This document shows, piece by piece, positions 43,510 through 54,649 of a DNA stretch of 64,000 nucleotides. The position numbers were made by a program, and so were the translations under genes. Position 1 is the stretch's first letter; every line of letters begins with the position of its first letter. Source of the stretch: Pseudocercospora fijiensis CIRAD86 (taxonomy: Eukaryota > Ascomycota > Dothideomycetes > Mycosphaerellales > Mycosphaerellaceae); contig NW_006921534.1 in assembly GCF_000340215.1 (NCBI RefSeq), positions 5,262,169 through 5,326,168 of the forward strand. The letters run 5' to 3'. Under the pieces are notes generated by a model. It was not told the origin of the DNA. It was given only the letters and a program-made list of their open reading frames with translations, and did not search any database.

Positions 43510-43997
43510 CCTGGCGATGATGAGGTGATTCGCAATGCAATGAGAATGCTGATGAGACTTCCTGATGGAAGGTCGCGGTGGTGCCTGATGGCGGCTATCC
43601 AGAGCGACTCGAGGTCACCAAGAAATCTACGAAGAGTGTGACTGGTGAAGGCCCTGAAAGTGGCGAAGGCGTAAGAGAGAAGGATTTAAATATGAAAGGA
43701 AGTCTGAGCGTTGTTATAGCGACGACTGCGCGGCAAGGTCAATGCGTTCACTTTCACCGTGAGTGAATGAGCGGAGGCTTCCATGAACCAAGATTTCGGA
43801 AGCTGATGGGTCTTTCACTCGCAGAGAAGGGTCTGAGTATCAGCCTAGACCTCGTTCACTCGGAGCTTATTGAAGGCCAGACGTGTTCCATTCGTCCTGT
43901 ATGTCCGAATAGCATCGACCGTTGGATTGCACTGGGGAGCTACATCTTTGGCCGAAGGGTAGCTCAAGGTATCTCCTATAGGTCTCTTCCTGTTCCG
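43510..43997. other. Intergenic, nothing recognised
   Basis: 488 bp between two minus-strand genes; holds the promoter of the coiled-coil gene. Short frames here are not supported. Confidence 0.55.
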
Positions 43998-45332
43998 TCA
44001 CGTCTGACCTCCCAGTCTGGAGGCCTTGACGATGTGATCTTGACTGCCCCAACTTCTTCGGATCTCATCTTGAGTCGTACCATTCGTTGAGTGCCGGATG
44101 ATCACGTCGTGGCCCACAGGCTCTGGGCTAAGACTGAGCGATCTGTCGTTGCTGGAGGCACTGATCACGTTACCCAACCGTTGTCCTCGAATAGCTTCCA
44201 GAGGCACTGCCCCTTCCCTGTCTCTGCTCTCTTTCCAGCTCCGACCCCCTGAGCGTGACGAGGAGTACATGTTTCCCTGTGAGCGCCATGTGTCCTCATC
44301 AATCTTGTCGAAGGGCTTCATGAAGCTTTTCAGGCACGGAAGCGATGCCGCAATGATAGACCAAAGAAGCTCCGTTTGCGTCCATATAAGTGGCTGTACA
44401 ATGGCCACTCCCGGGTCATCACTATGCTGGACCACACCGACCTGATGGAGGTTCATTGCTGCAAAAAGAACGTCCACGAGGCGAAAGGCAAAGACAAGCG
44501 TAACGGTGACTTTTGCTGCGCGCTTGATCAGGATTTCCATGATCAGGAAAAGCGGCACAAATACGAGTAGCGTCTCGGTGACGATGTCCAAAGCTAGAAT
44601 GATCTGCCACCGAACAAACTGTGCGGCAGGTCAGTAAGCGACGTTTTTTTCAGAATGAAAGGCTGTACGGTTACTTACTCGATTAGGACAGACTCCCTCT
44701 CCACTCGTGGGATATCCAGAACTTGAACATCCTATTGCTGCTGCTAGTATACACCCAACTCCGTAGACGGCCGAGAAGGCGACAAGACCCCAGCATAGAT
44801 GGGCATTGCGAGGCCGAGCATTCTCGAAGAGTCTCCGGGTCAGGAGTGCCGTGGAGATTTTCGAAGCACAATGCGCCAGAAAGTAGAGAAAAAGGTGTGC
44901 GGAGGCACACTGTTGCTTTTGATCAGCGTTGGTCATGAATCTCGCATTTCCGAGACCATATTACCTGCTCGATTTTGCTGATTTGTGCGCTGTCCAGGAG
45001 TGATGTACTCTTGCCCAGGCCTTCTGAGAGAGCAGCCAATACGGCGATGTATTGGCCGACGGCAAGGACAGTGGAAGCCAGGAGCGCCCAGTCGTCCAGG
45101 CCATACACACCTGCATGAAGAAGTCAGCTGCTTCGAGACGGGGCGCAAGCTCTTTCGGTCACGATAGCTTACCGTACTTCACCACGAAACGGATGATGAA
45201 TGTGAGAAGGACGTAGATGAACGACAGCAGGGTTACTATATAGAGCCATCCCGAGTGGTTGTAGTCTGTGATCTGAGTGAAGTATCGTGTTCCGGCAGGC
45301 CAGTTGGTGGTGTCCACGTCGTCGTAGCCCAT
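43998..45332 (-). CDS. Fungal rhodopsin-domain / integral membrane protein (385 aa)
   Basis: Four exons (45332-45173, 45110-44965, 44909-44679, 44618-43998). Introns of 62, 55 and 60 nt (GTAAGC, GTAATA, GTAAGT donors) all join in frame. The family pattern is clear: ITDYNHSGWLYIVTLLSFIY (TM1), YGLDDWALLASTVLAVGQY (TM2), LYFLAHCASKISTALLTRRLF (TM3), then CWGLVAFSAVYGVGCILAAAIGC, CPNRFVRWQIILALDIVTE and LVFVPLFLI. The total is about seven TM segments with a Ser-rich cytosolic tail. These are SAT4/PTH11-like proteins of the plasma membrane, mostly of unknown ligand. I prefer the ATG at 45332 (AACATGGGC); an in-frame ATG at 45500 would add 56 residues, but it lies in the target duplication of the adjacent transposon. 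Confidence 0.85.
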
Positions 45333-45729
45333 GTTGCTAAGGAAGTCCCCTAATGATCGCTCGATTCTAAAGATGATGAAGTGCTCGAGAGACGAACGCA
45401 GAGGTTTGATCTTCGCCCACGCAACTTTCATGGCTAGGAACGAAAGCTGCATTATCGATGCAAGCAGCGACAGCGACAGGCGGAAGACTGGGGTCTCCAT
45501 GGGCCCGTTGCGTTGCTCGATTATCGTCGTGTTTATCGTGCCTATTATTAGTCTAACTCTTTAGTATTCTTAGCGATTGTCTCCACTGTTTATCGTTGCT
45601 GTATAGCGCTATAATCGCTACGATAATTAAGTGTGTTGGCCGTCTAGTTATCGTCTTAATTATCGTATAGATCGTGCCTTACTAAGCCGCCTAGGTCGCA
45701 GACTTCGCGTCTACTGCTAAACGCGTAGA

Positions 45730-46494
45730 TTGTTGTTGTTAATGCCTTTATATAGCAGTAATAGACCTAGCGAACCTCTTATCCGGTAAGGACTTATTAA
45801 CTAACGCTTAGTAGTAGTAGGAGATAGCCTCTTTTAAGTAGAATACTAATAGTACGCCTCTTCTATAGGATTAAACGCCTAGACCTAATAGCTCGTTACC
45901 TCTTTTACGATATAATAGTCCTTATAGCGACCTATTCGGTACTATTGTTACGCTAGGCTCGCAGACGCTAGGTCTATATAATTAGTCGTATTCGCCGTTA
46001 CTCGCGCCTTCCGAAGGCTTCGTCGAGACTACGCCCTCGTAGGGTATACTAGAGGTAGAATTAAATAGATCGGGTCGAAGAAGCGGTAGATTAGCTACGC
46101 CTAAGTCTAGTAGAAAGTAGCTAAATTAGATACGAGAGATAGTTGTAGCGCTAGATTAGTCGCTACTATAGTCCTATACGAATAGTTAGTAAGACGGAAT
46201 AGGTAGATTTAAACCTATAGGTTAGAAGCGCGCGGTAGACGAAGTAAGGAAAGTAACGCCTAAAGACCGTGTCGATAAGGTTAATTTAGATACTATCTAT
46301 CGTAAGGGTAACGCTCGGCGTTAAGATACTAGGCGCTATCTCGTAATAATTAAGATATCCGGTTAGAAGGAAGATAAGGCGACTAGATTGCCTATCGCGC
46401 AGTTAGGAGCTATAGATGCCTTCTTTAAGAAGTATACGAAGACCTACGGCAAGTTTAGATATAAGGGTTTAAAGGATAAGAAGATATTATACTA
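45730..46494 (+). pseudogene. Harbinger accessory ORF, 5' part
   Basis: Plus-strand frame with stops where Gln/Trp codons would fit. It is Ser/Asn/Gln-rich at first, then basic (SGRRSGRLATPKSSRKQ about 46070-46110) and ends KYTKTYGKFRYKGLKDKK just before gypsy-3. The frame resumes in phase at 58772 after one TACTA copy. Harbinger elements need a second, DNA-binding protein; this is probably it, though I see no clear Myb motif. Confidence 0.5.
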
Positions 46495-46772
46495 GTAAAG
46501 GACGGAAACTAACACTACTACTACTACTTATAGCAATAGTATAGGCTACCGAGGGTAATATAACCTATAGTAATATAGGCAGCTATGTTTAGCAAGATAG
46601 GTTAACGAGACTGTCGCTTAGGCTAATAACTAGAGCCCTGCAATATAGGCATTATAGAAGTGTAATATAAACAATATGCTATACGAGGTTAATGCTCTAT
46701 CTACAATGTAGAAGGAGGCCTCTTATATAGGCTTAAAACTAGCCTATAGGTGTAGGGCCGGTTACTAGCTAA
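46495..46772 (-). repeat. 3' LTR of gypsy-3
   Basis: 278-bp direct repeat of 58489-58766. It includes ACTAACACTACTACTACTAC and differs from the partner only by transitions such as CTTATAGC/CTTGTAGC and ACAATATGC/ATAATGTGC. Confidence 0.9.
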
Positions 46773-46882
46773 TATCCCTCCCTTTCTTCGTATCTAACTA
46801 GACACGCTTTATATTGCGCGCTTAAAACAAATATATATATATCCTTAGCGTTCTTAGCTAAGGCCATTTTTAGAACTCCGCA

Positions 46883-46908
46883 ATAACACCCCCGAGATAG
46901 TATTAATC
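46883..46908. repeat. CCCC-GGGG motif a (between extra ORF and 3' LTR)
   Basis: AATAACACCCCCGAGATAGTATTAAT, the most degraded copy. It lies about 110 bp from the 3' LTR. Confidence 0.55.
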
Positions 46909-46999
46909 CTAGATACTATAATTATATAAAAACAACTTCCTAAGTAACACTATATAGACCTACTATTGCTTTAACGCGCTATAATCCTTACTAGCAATA

Positions 47000-49740
47000 A
47001 CCTTATCTGCTAGTCGGCTCTCGAAATCTCCTCCGTATACGTTAAAGCTGTTAGTACCGAAGTACTATCTCTCGTAGAAAGCTTAATTAACGAGGAGGTT
47101 AGTAGCCTTTTCCTTCGTAGTATTCTCCTAATCGTATAGATATTCCTTAAGTCCCTCGTTATTAAGCTAGAGGATCTACTTAACTTCGTCCTAAATAACG
47201 CAACTTAACTAAGGAATCCTACTAACTAGGGCGTCGGAGATACAACTAAGGCCTTCGACTAAGATAGCGGTAGGGAAGGGGAACGGTACGAAGGTGTTCG
47301 AACCTAGAAGGGCAGTTAGATTGCGGTGCGCCTTAGCAACCTTAGCGACGGTTAAGTTATCGTAACCCTTAATCTTAGTGCCGTCGATAACGCGAGAGTA
47401 GCCTAGGTTAATTAATATACGGTTGCTCTTAGTCTTTAGATTACTATATAGCAGGTGTAGCATCTAAATAGAGACTTCGCACTCCTTTAGAGGGTTAAGG
47501 ATCTACTCTGCCTTACGCCCCTTACTATTAGGCTAACTGTCGAATATATAGTCGAGGTCGTCGTCGGTAAGGTACTTATTAGTAAGCTTGCCGATCTTGC
47601 TTAGCGGGACTAGGCTACGAGCCTTAAGCTTCTTAACCTAGTTCGCAAAGACCTCGGGCTAATATATACCTTCGATAATAGTAGAGTAGCTAGTCTTATC
47701 CTTAGATATAAGACAGACCTTAATACGTAGGTAACTAGTACCCTCGCTAGCTGCGAGCTTAACTACGTCTTATCCGAGACGAGCAGACTCCTTAGAAGGA
47801 CAGTTTTTATAAGTACCGCTAACCTTAAAGAACTTAGCAGGCTTAGGGATAGAGATAAGCTCGTATACGTAATTAGGTCGAAGGGCGACCGCTAAGAGCT
47901 ATAGGGCAGGGTACTAGCGGACGATTTAGTTGCTTATACTATAAGTTTAAAGGGTATTACGGCCTTCCTACTTAGACTTAGGCATCGTACGTATATGCTA
48001 AAGGTACATTTCAAACTCCTCCTATATTAGGTCGATAAGGAAAGGAAGATATGCTCTACGAGGCTCTTGTAACTAGCTAAAGACTTAAGGGAAGATAGTA
48101 TTGCTAGTCTAGCGAAAGCGGTCGAAGGAAGTGCCTTAGCTAAGGATACCGGTAACGAACTTGCTTTAGCGATCTGTTAGCGTAAGGGCGCGAGTAATAG
48201 TACTAGTAGGGTTGAACGCGTAGAGTCCTAGAGATGTCGGGGCAGTAATAGGGCGTCTAGGAAACTAGTTAGCATAGGCCTAATTAGCCTTAAGGGCAGC
48301 GAAGGCGTCTTAATTAGGAACCTCGCGACTAATCTTTAATAGGCAGCCGACGAGGACAATCGCCTTAGTACTAGTATAGAGACTATAGACCTTAGCGGCC
48401 TTCTTAATATAGTTAGCATATATAGAGAACGGCTCTTCTCCTAGCTTACTAAGGTCGTCGAGCTATTAACAGATAGATAGGGTAGTAGGAGCTTTGCCTA
48501 TATCGGCTTTAGGAACTATATCGATCTTAGTAATAAGGTACGTAATAGAGTCGCCCTTATAAGAACTATAAATGTTCTTAGTTAATAGGATCGGCGAGAG
48601 CCCTCTATCTCTACGCTCGCTAAAGGAGCCTTCGGAGGAGACATCTTCTAGTAGTACATCTAGTATATTAACATCCGAGTTACTATAGTTAGTACTATAG
48701 TTAGTCCTAGAAGGGGCGCTATACTTCTTAGTAGCCTTACGGAGGGCCTAGCGAGTATGCGGTGCCTTCTTACGCGCTGCTTCGGCCTTAGCGCGCTCGT
48801 CCTTAACTTCCTAAGGGACCTTGCGGTTACGGATCGAGCGACGGTCTTAAGCCTACATCTCCGTAGCGAGCGCGAGACTAGTAGCCGTATCGGCCTCTAT
48901 TTCTAGGCGAAGAGCCTTACGTTTAAGGACATTAACGATAGGAGCCTCTTAACCTTTAATAATAAAACCTATACTATTAATGCGATAGCCCTTCTCTTTT
49001 AGTAGATCCTTAGTTGTCTATATATTAAGATCGATCTAGACAATTGTATCGTAGTACCGCTTCTAGTAGGATGTCGTAAAGTCGTTAAGCGCAAAGGACA
49101 AGTTAAGTAACTGCTTGCCTACCTTCTTGCTAGCGGTAGATATACGATAGATTATAGTACGAGAAAGGTGCTTAGCGCCTTAACGACGGACCTTATACTT
49201 GTTAACGAACGAAGAGACCTGCTTTATACGCTCTTATCTACTATAGGCGAAGTTAATAAGGCTCTTAGGGAGACTACTTAGTCCTCCCTAATATTCGAAG
49301 GCCTAGTCGAGGGTCTTAAAGCGTAAACGAATCTAGGTACCGGCCGTCTCGAGGCTATAGACGATAGGAAAGGCTTGTTCGATATCTATATCGTTAAGGA
49401 CCTCGCGCTTAAAGATACGCTTACCGATAGACTAACGTAAGTTGTTTATACCGTACGTAACTAAGATAGTAGCCTTCTTAATGTTCCTATCGATAACGCG
49501 TAGTAGGGTACGAGCGTTCTAGATCTTCTCTTAAGGGTCTTTAAGGGCGGTAACGATCTAGAAGCAGTGCTCGAGGCTAGTTATAGCAGCTAAGGCGCTA
49601 TCGGAGGGGGCTTCGATCGGGACTAGTACGCCTAGGTTTAGGGCTAGTAGGTTGCTACTACTACTAGCGCCTAGCGGATTCGGGGCGCCGGAAGATATCT
49701 TAGTCGACTAGAGCGGAAAGGAGTTAGTAACGAGTTTGCA
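47000..49740 (-). pseudogene. gypsy-3 extra reading frame of unknown function
   Basis: About 2.7 kb downstream of pol can be read on the minus strand as one long frame with scattered RIP-type stops; 47209-47463 is still open for 84 codons. Recognisable as protein-like by composition: a basic/charged start, a middle with alternating Lys/Glu helices (about 48700-48900), and a C-terminal part with SRVIDGTKIKGYDNL and ALLGSNTFVPFPFP. It matches no gag, pol, envelope or chromodomain pattern that I know. It is flanked by CCCC-GGGG motifs a and b. It could be an additional retroelement gene or a captured host gene. Confidence 0.45.
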
Positions 49741-50121
49741 AAAACGTTCGTAGCTTGTTAATAATAATTAAAGGGTTTAGATAGAAGAAGGGGGAGGGGA
49801 TAGGCGGTAGTAAGTTAGTTAGTATTCGAGTAGAAGAAAGAGCTTAGAAAGCTTGCCTTAAATAGGGTGCGAAGGTAGCGTAGTCCGTATATTCCGGTAA
49901 AGCAAACGGATAACGATTATATATAGACCCTAAAAAGTGAAGCTACATACGAGACTCCTTTATTAGTAGGGCGGCTAAAGTTTAATAATCGATCTAGCTA
50001 ATTGCTAGTAGCGACTACGCGCCTTTATTAACCTTTAGCTTTCGTAGATTCCCGCGTACTCGAAATGCGACTAGTTAGTTCGAGTACCTAGTAGTAATCT
50101 ATAGTAGTAAGGCTAGCGGGA

Positions 50122-50148
50122 CTAATAATACCCCCGGGGTAGCATTAG
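50122..50148. repeat. CCCC-GGGG motif b
   Basis: CTAATAAT-ACCCCCGGGG-TAGCATTAG, directly upstream (in transcription direction) of the extra ORF. Confidence 0.75.
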
Positions 50149-50547
50149 CTTTTCTCTAGAGATACTCGGCAACTAGGAGCAAATCGCCTAGGCCTAGCGT
50201 AGCTTATATTAGCCTATAGTACTATCGTTGTAGATGTAGCATTACCTTTTACAGCAGTAGGCATATAAACGTAGCCCGTGCGTTCTTCTTTCTTCTAGAT
50301 ACTAAGCTTAGCGGCCTAAGGTCCCTATCCTTAGAGGCTATAGGCCTAGATTGCTACGTCTATCTAAGAGCTAGGAAGGGAGAGGGATCCTCCCTTTCTT
50401 AGTGTCCTACGTAACTAATACTAATTAGAGTAGGAACAATCTTCTCTAGCGGAGTATCTTGTTATCGTTGCTACCTAAGGGCGGTTGCTAGAGACTAGGA
50501 AACTAGAGGGAAGTAGTCCTAGAAGGGCGGAGGGTTAGGTTCGGCTA

Positions 50548-50584
50548 TTTTCCTAATACTACCCCCGGGGTATTATTAGGAAAA
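50548..50584. repeat. CCCC-GGGG motif c, extended palindrome
   Basis: The best palindrome of the set: 11-bp outer arms TTTTCCTAATA (50548-50558) and TATTAGGAAAA (50574-50584) around CTACCCCCGGGGTAT. It lies just after the end of pol. Confidence 0.8.
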
Positions 50585-50859
50585 CACGCCTCGTACAGTT
50601 CTATCTAAGGAAATAAGAGCAAAGGAATAAAGTTATAGCAATATTAATCGAAAGCAAAGGCAAAGCAAAGGACAACAACAAGATAAACTAAAAGCAACAA
50701 ACGAGAGCATAAACATTAGTAGGAACGGATAGTAGGTAAGGACTAAAGGTATAGGGCGGCGCTACATTAATAGCGCGGAGAACGATTAATAAGGGCAAGG
50801 AAGCAACGTAGTAGAGGTAGATAGAGGTAAGGAAGAGTAAGCAATTATTTAGTCTCGGG

Positions 50860-53800
50860 ATCTAGCTATAATTCTAGGCGGTCTTCGTCGCTAGACTAGT
50901 TAGGTTCCTCGGAGTTAGAGTTAGATAGCTAGAAGTCTAGTTTACTATTAGAATCGGAATTAATATCGGAAACGCTCTATATATAGTTAATCCGTATATA
51001 ACCCTCCCTCTGTTCTTAAGTTATTCCTAATAGCTTACTAAGACGAACCTAGGGATAGGCATAGTTCTTAGGTAGAACAGGATCTATAATAGCGGTAGGA
51101 TCCTCCTCCCGATAGGCATCTAAGGACGGTAGAGGGTCTATAGAGGCACTAACTTCCTCCTCGGTCGGCGGAGGGCGGGCAGGTTCGCGTAACTTAACGA
51201 TCTTCTTTAGATTAGCCCGAGGGTAAGAGTGCTTTAAGGTAGCACTATCTAGCTCCTAAAGAAGGTATACGGAACCCGAGTAAAGGACCTCCTTTACTCT
51301 ATAAGGACCCTTCTACTTAAAGGCTAGCTTATAGGAGTAACTATACTCTAGTTCGGACCGGTATAGAAGGACTATATCGCTAACCTTTAGAAGCTCCTAG
51401 TTAATAGCATTATAGTCGTCGAAATACTACTTAGCCTCTTCCCGAAGCCGACGTTGTCGAGCAAGACCCTCTTAAGAAGTCGTAGTTATATCCTTAAGAG
51501 CCTTAGCCCGTAGGGTAAGAAGGTCTACCCTAGTACGAACAGACCCCTAATCGTAAACGCCGTATATGCGATAGGACAATTTAATAGGAAGAACGGCGTC
51601 CCTCCTAATTATAAGTTCAGCTAGTATAAGTCTAGTCGTATCGACAATAGTAGTTCGGTCCGCCTAGAGAAGGGCTAGGACGCGGGTAGAAATAGGAACT
51701 AATCTATCGCTACTATTAGTTATCTTAGATAGGGCATTAATTAACGACCGATAGCCGCGCTTAACAATAGCATTCGACTAGGGATAGTACGGGGAGATAC
51801 GAACGTTCTTCGCCCTATACGAAATAAGTAGCGCTTAAACCTCCTTAGCTATATTGTTCGTAGCGTTATCTAAGATAACCTCGTAAGGTATTCCCTAGCG
51901 GCAAAACAGATCCTTAAACAGGAAAGTGGCTATATTACGGGTATTAATAGCACCGCAACCTTTATAGAAATAATAGGCCTCCGGCTATCGAGAAAGACTC
52001 TCTCGAATAATATATAGGCTGTTATTGCGGCTAAGATAGACCCTATCGCTATACTACCGCTCCCTAACTAACTAGGTAGCAGGGATACGTAGCTCTCCTA
52101 GACGCCGGTAGCTGTTCCTAAAGTTGCACTTAGGATAGCTCTTATAGTAGCGGGAGATATTAGCCTATACGCCGTCCTACTAGTAGCGTCGACGAAGGAT
52201 ATCGAAGGTGCTCTCCGCTACCCGGTAGCCGAGCTTATCGTAAACGGAGCGAAGGATTTCTTATTAGGCTACTAGATCGTTAATAATACGCTAGAGCGGT
52301 GCATTAATTATAGCCTGCCGCTAAAGGATGCGATCTTTAATAAGGAACCTCCGAGAATAGCAAATAATACGACGGTATTAACTCCTTAACAGACTAGGAG
52401 CTCTCTTCGTATAGGTAAGGAAGTAGGCGATATTATAGGAGTCGTCGGAGTAGACCCTATTAAGGATATTATCCCTGCCTAGTTCGCCCGCCTTAGCATC
52501 GTCCTAGTCCTTACCGTTAGTAGTAGGGTCGTCGTTAGGCTAGTTACTAAGTTAGTCGTCGGTAGTAGACCTAGTAATTACCGGCATAGCATTAATATAG
52601 AAGGTAGTAAAGAAAGTACAGTTAATAACCGCGTCGATATCCTCTTCTTCTATTATTTCGGCGATGTCTTCCTCTATAGTAGGCCTTCTAGAAAGGCTAT
52701 CCGGTCTAGTATGCCTCTTGCTAGGAACATAGAAGACGTCGAAATTAAACAAATAGATCTAGGCAACCTACCGAGCTATCGTAGAGTTAGGTAGGTCGGA
52801 GGCTATACGGTTAAGTTAATAGACTAGCGTCTAAGCGTCGACTTCTAGGCGAAAGAACACTCTAAAGAGCTAAGGTCGGAACTTCTTAAGAGCCTTATAG
52901 ACACTAAGGCACTCTCGCTTGCTAGCATCGTATCGGGCCTCGATAGGTTTCTATAGACCGGACTCGTACCGGATAGGGTAACGTAAGGAGGGCTCCTTAC
53001 GATTATACTGTATTAGTATCTCGCCGTAGCCTTCCCCGCTCGAGTCGATAGTAACAATTAGCAGACCTACGCCTTCCGAGTAGTTAATAGAGATAAGCGT
53101 AGGCGCGCTAATAAGTGCCTTAGTAACCTTGTCCTTAGCAGCTTAGTAAACGGAGGTCTATTTAAACTCTGTATCCTTCTTAAGTAAGGCGTATAGAGGC
53201 TTGTATACTAACGCAAAGTTTTCGACCTAGATACGGAAGTAGGAGACTACTCTAAGCTAGATCCGGACATCTTTCTAATAGGTAGGGTCTAGCTAGGACA
53301 CAATCTTTAGGACCCGTATATTGTTAGGATAGCGGCCGTTCTTATTAGTTACAAACCCGACAATGTTTATTCGTTTATATAGGAGCTAAAGCTTCTCCCT
53401 ATACACTATTAGGTTAGCTCGCTCTAGGTCGTAGAGGATACTATCGAGGTTCTAAATGTATTCGAGAAAGAACCTACGGATGCTAGGCTCTACTTCTTTA
53501 TTGTCGTACCTAGTTTTAGGGCCCTTAATACCGATGTCGTTAAGGAAAGGCATCGCTATATAGGAGATATAGGCCGCGAGGACTTAGTTTATAATACGAA
53601 CGAACTAGGCTACGGAGTTAGTTACCCCTTATAGAAGGGTAGTTTATCTATATAGCCTAAGAGGTGTCTCGAAACTAGTAAGGTCGCGGCTATTAGGATA
53701 GAGAGGGATCTAGTCGTAGCCCGAGAAAACATTAACTAGTAAGGCTATAATACAGTTAGCAAAAGCTTCCGAGAACCTATTAGTCTCCGGAGGGAGGTTA

Positions 53801-54350
53801 GTATCTCTAATTGTAACTACGTTGAACTTTTGTATAGCGTTAATTAGACGGTACTTCTTTAGTTCCCTAGGAGCTATCTTCTTCTAAACTAGGAAGTATA
53901 GGTTGCGATACGAGGTATAGGAAGGCTCTAAGGTGCTAGCCTTTATACGCTGCCGTATTATGTCCTTAACTACACCTCTTAGGCTTAGGTTTAGCTTGAA
54001 CCCTAGGTAAGCCTAAGGCTTATACTCGATCGTTCGGATCCTCTATAGAGGGGCAACCTCCGGGTTAATCCTGCCTAGATGCGTAAAGTTATATGCTAAT
54101 ACGGCTTCGCGGTTGTATAGAAGCTCGTATAGCAAATCTAGTTCAAGATCCGAAAGCTCGATACTAGGTTTAATATTCGCTAATCTCTCCGGCGTTAGCC
54201 TCGATCTCCTAGGAATAGCGGAGAACTTTTTAGTAATATACCTCTAGTTATATAGACTATCCCTAGGTATTAACATCGCTTCGCGGTTAAGGCACTTTTG
54301 TCGCTAGTTAGGATTCCCGCTAGGATTAGACCTATCGGTTATATACACGC
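50860..54350 (-). pseudogene. gypsy-3 pol (RT, RNase H, integrase)
   Basis: Minus strand. At 53541-53552 the RT catalytic motif reads FLNDIGIKGPKTRYDN, with Asn for the first Asp of the YxDD box, a G-to-A change. RNase H ends in the open stretch 52552-52752 with FNFDVFYVPSKRHTRPDSLSRRP, the typical RH-to-connection sequence. The integrase follows (about 52450-51500) with VILDNATNN as part of the DDE core. No clear chromodomain was found at the end; an acidic Ser/Asp/Glu-rich tail is read near 50870-50960. Confidence 0.8.
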
Positions 54351-54558
54351 TACCTTTTACGGGCTTAATCTTATTAGCTACCCTCTTATATAGGGTATAT
54401 ACGCTAACCGCTCGTAATACCCGAGCCCTCTCTCTTTAACGTTAGGCCCGGAGATTAGCGTAATAGAATAGTGCGTAAACTTTATTAGAAGTCTCCTTAA
54501 GTCGGTAGGTATATAGCTAGTAATCCTAATTTATAATTCCGGCGAAAACGTTAGATTC

Positions 54559-54585
54559 CTAATAACACCCCCGGGGTAGCATTAG
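54559..54585. repeat. CCCC-GGGG motif d (between gag-protease and pol)
   Basis: CTAATAACACCCCCGGGGTAGCATTAG. It separates the gag-protease frame from the pol frame. Confidence 0.75.
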
Positions 54586-54649
54586 CTCGGCGCTCTAATT
54601 AGTTAGTTCGGATTCGGGCTCGGGTAGATCCGCTTCCGACGGCGATGCC

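Noticed and set aside
45333..45500. N-terminal extension of the rhodopsin-type protein starting at 45500
   Set aside because: It would place about 56 hydrophobic/basic residues before TM1, unlike the family, and its ATG is part of the transposon target duplication. Kept only as an alternative.
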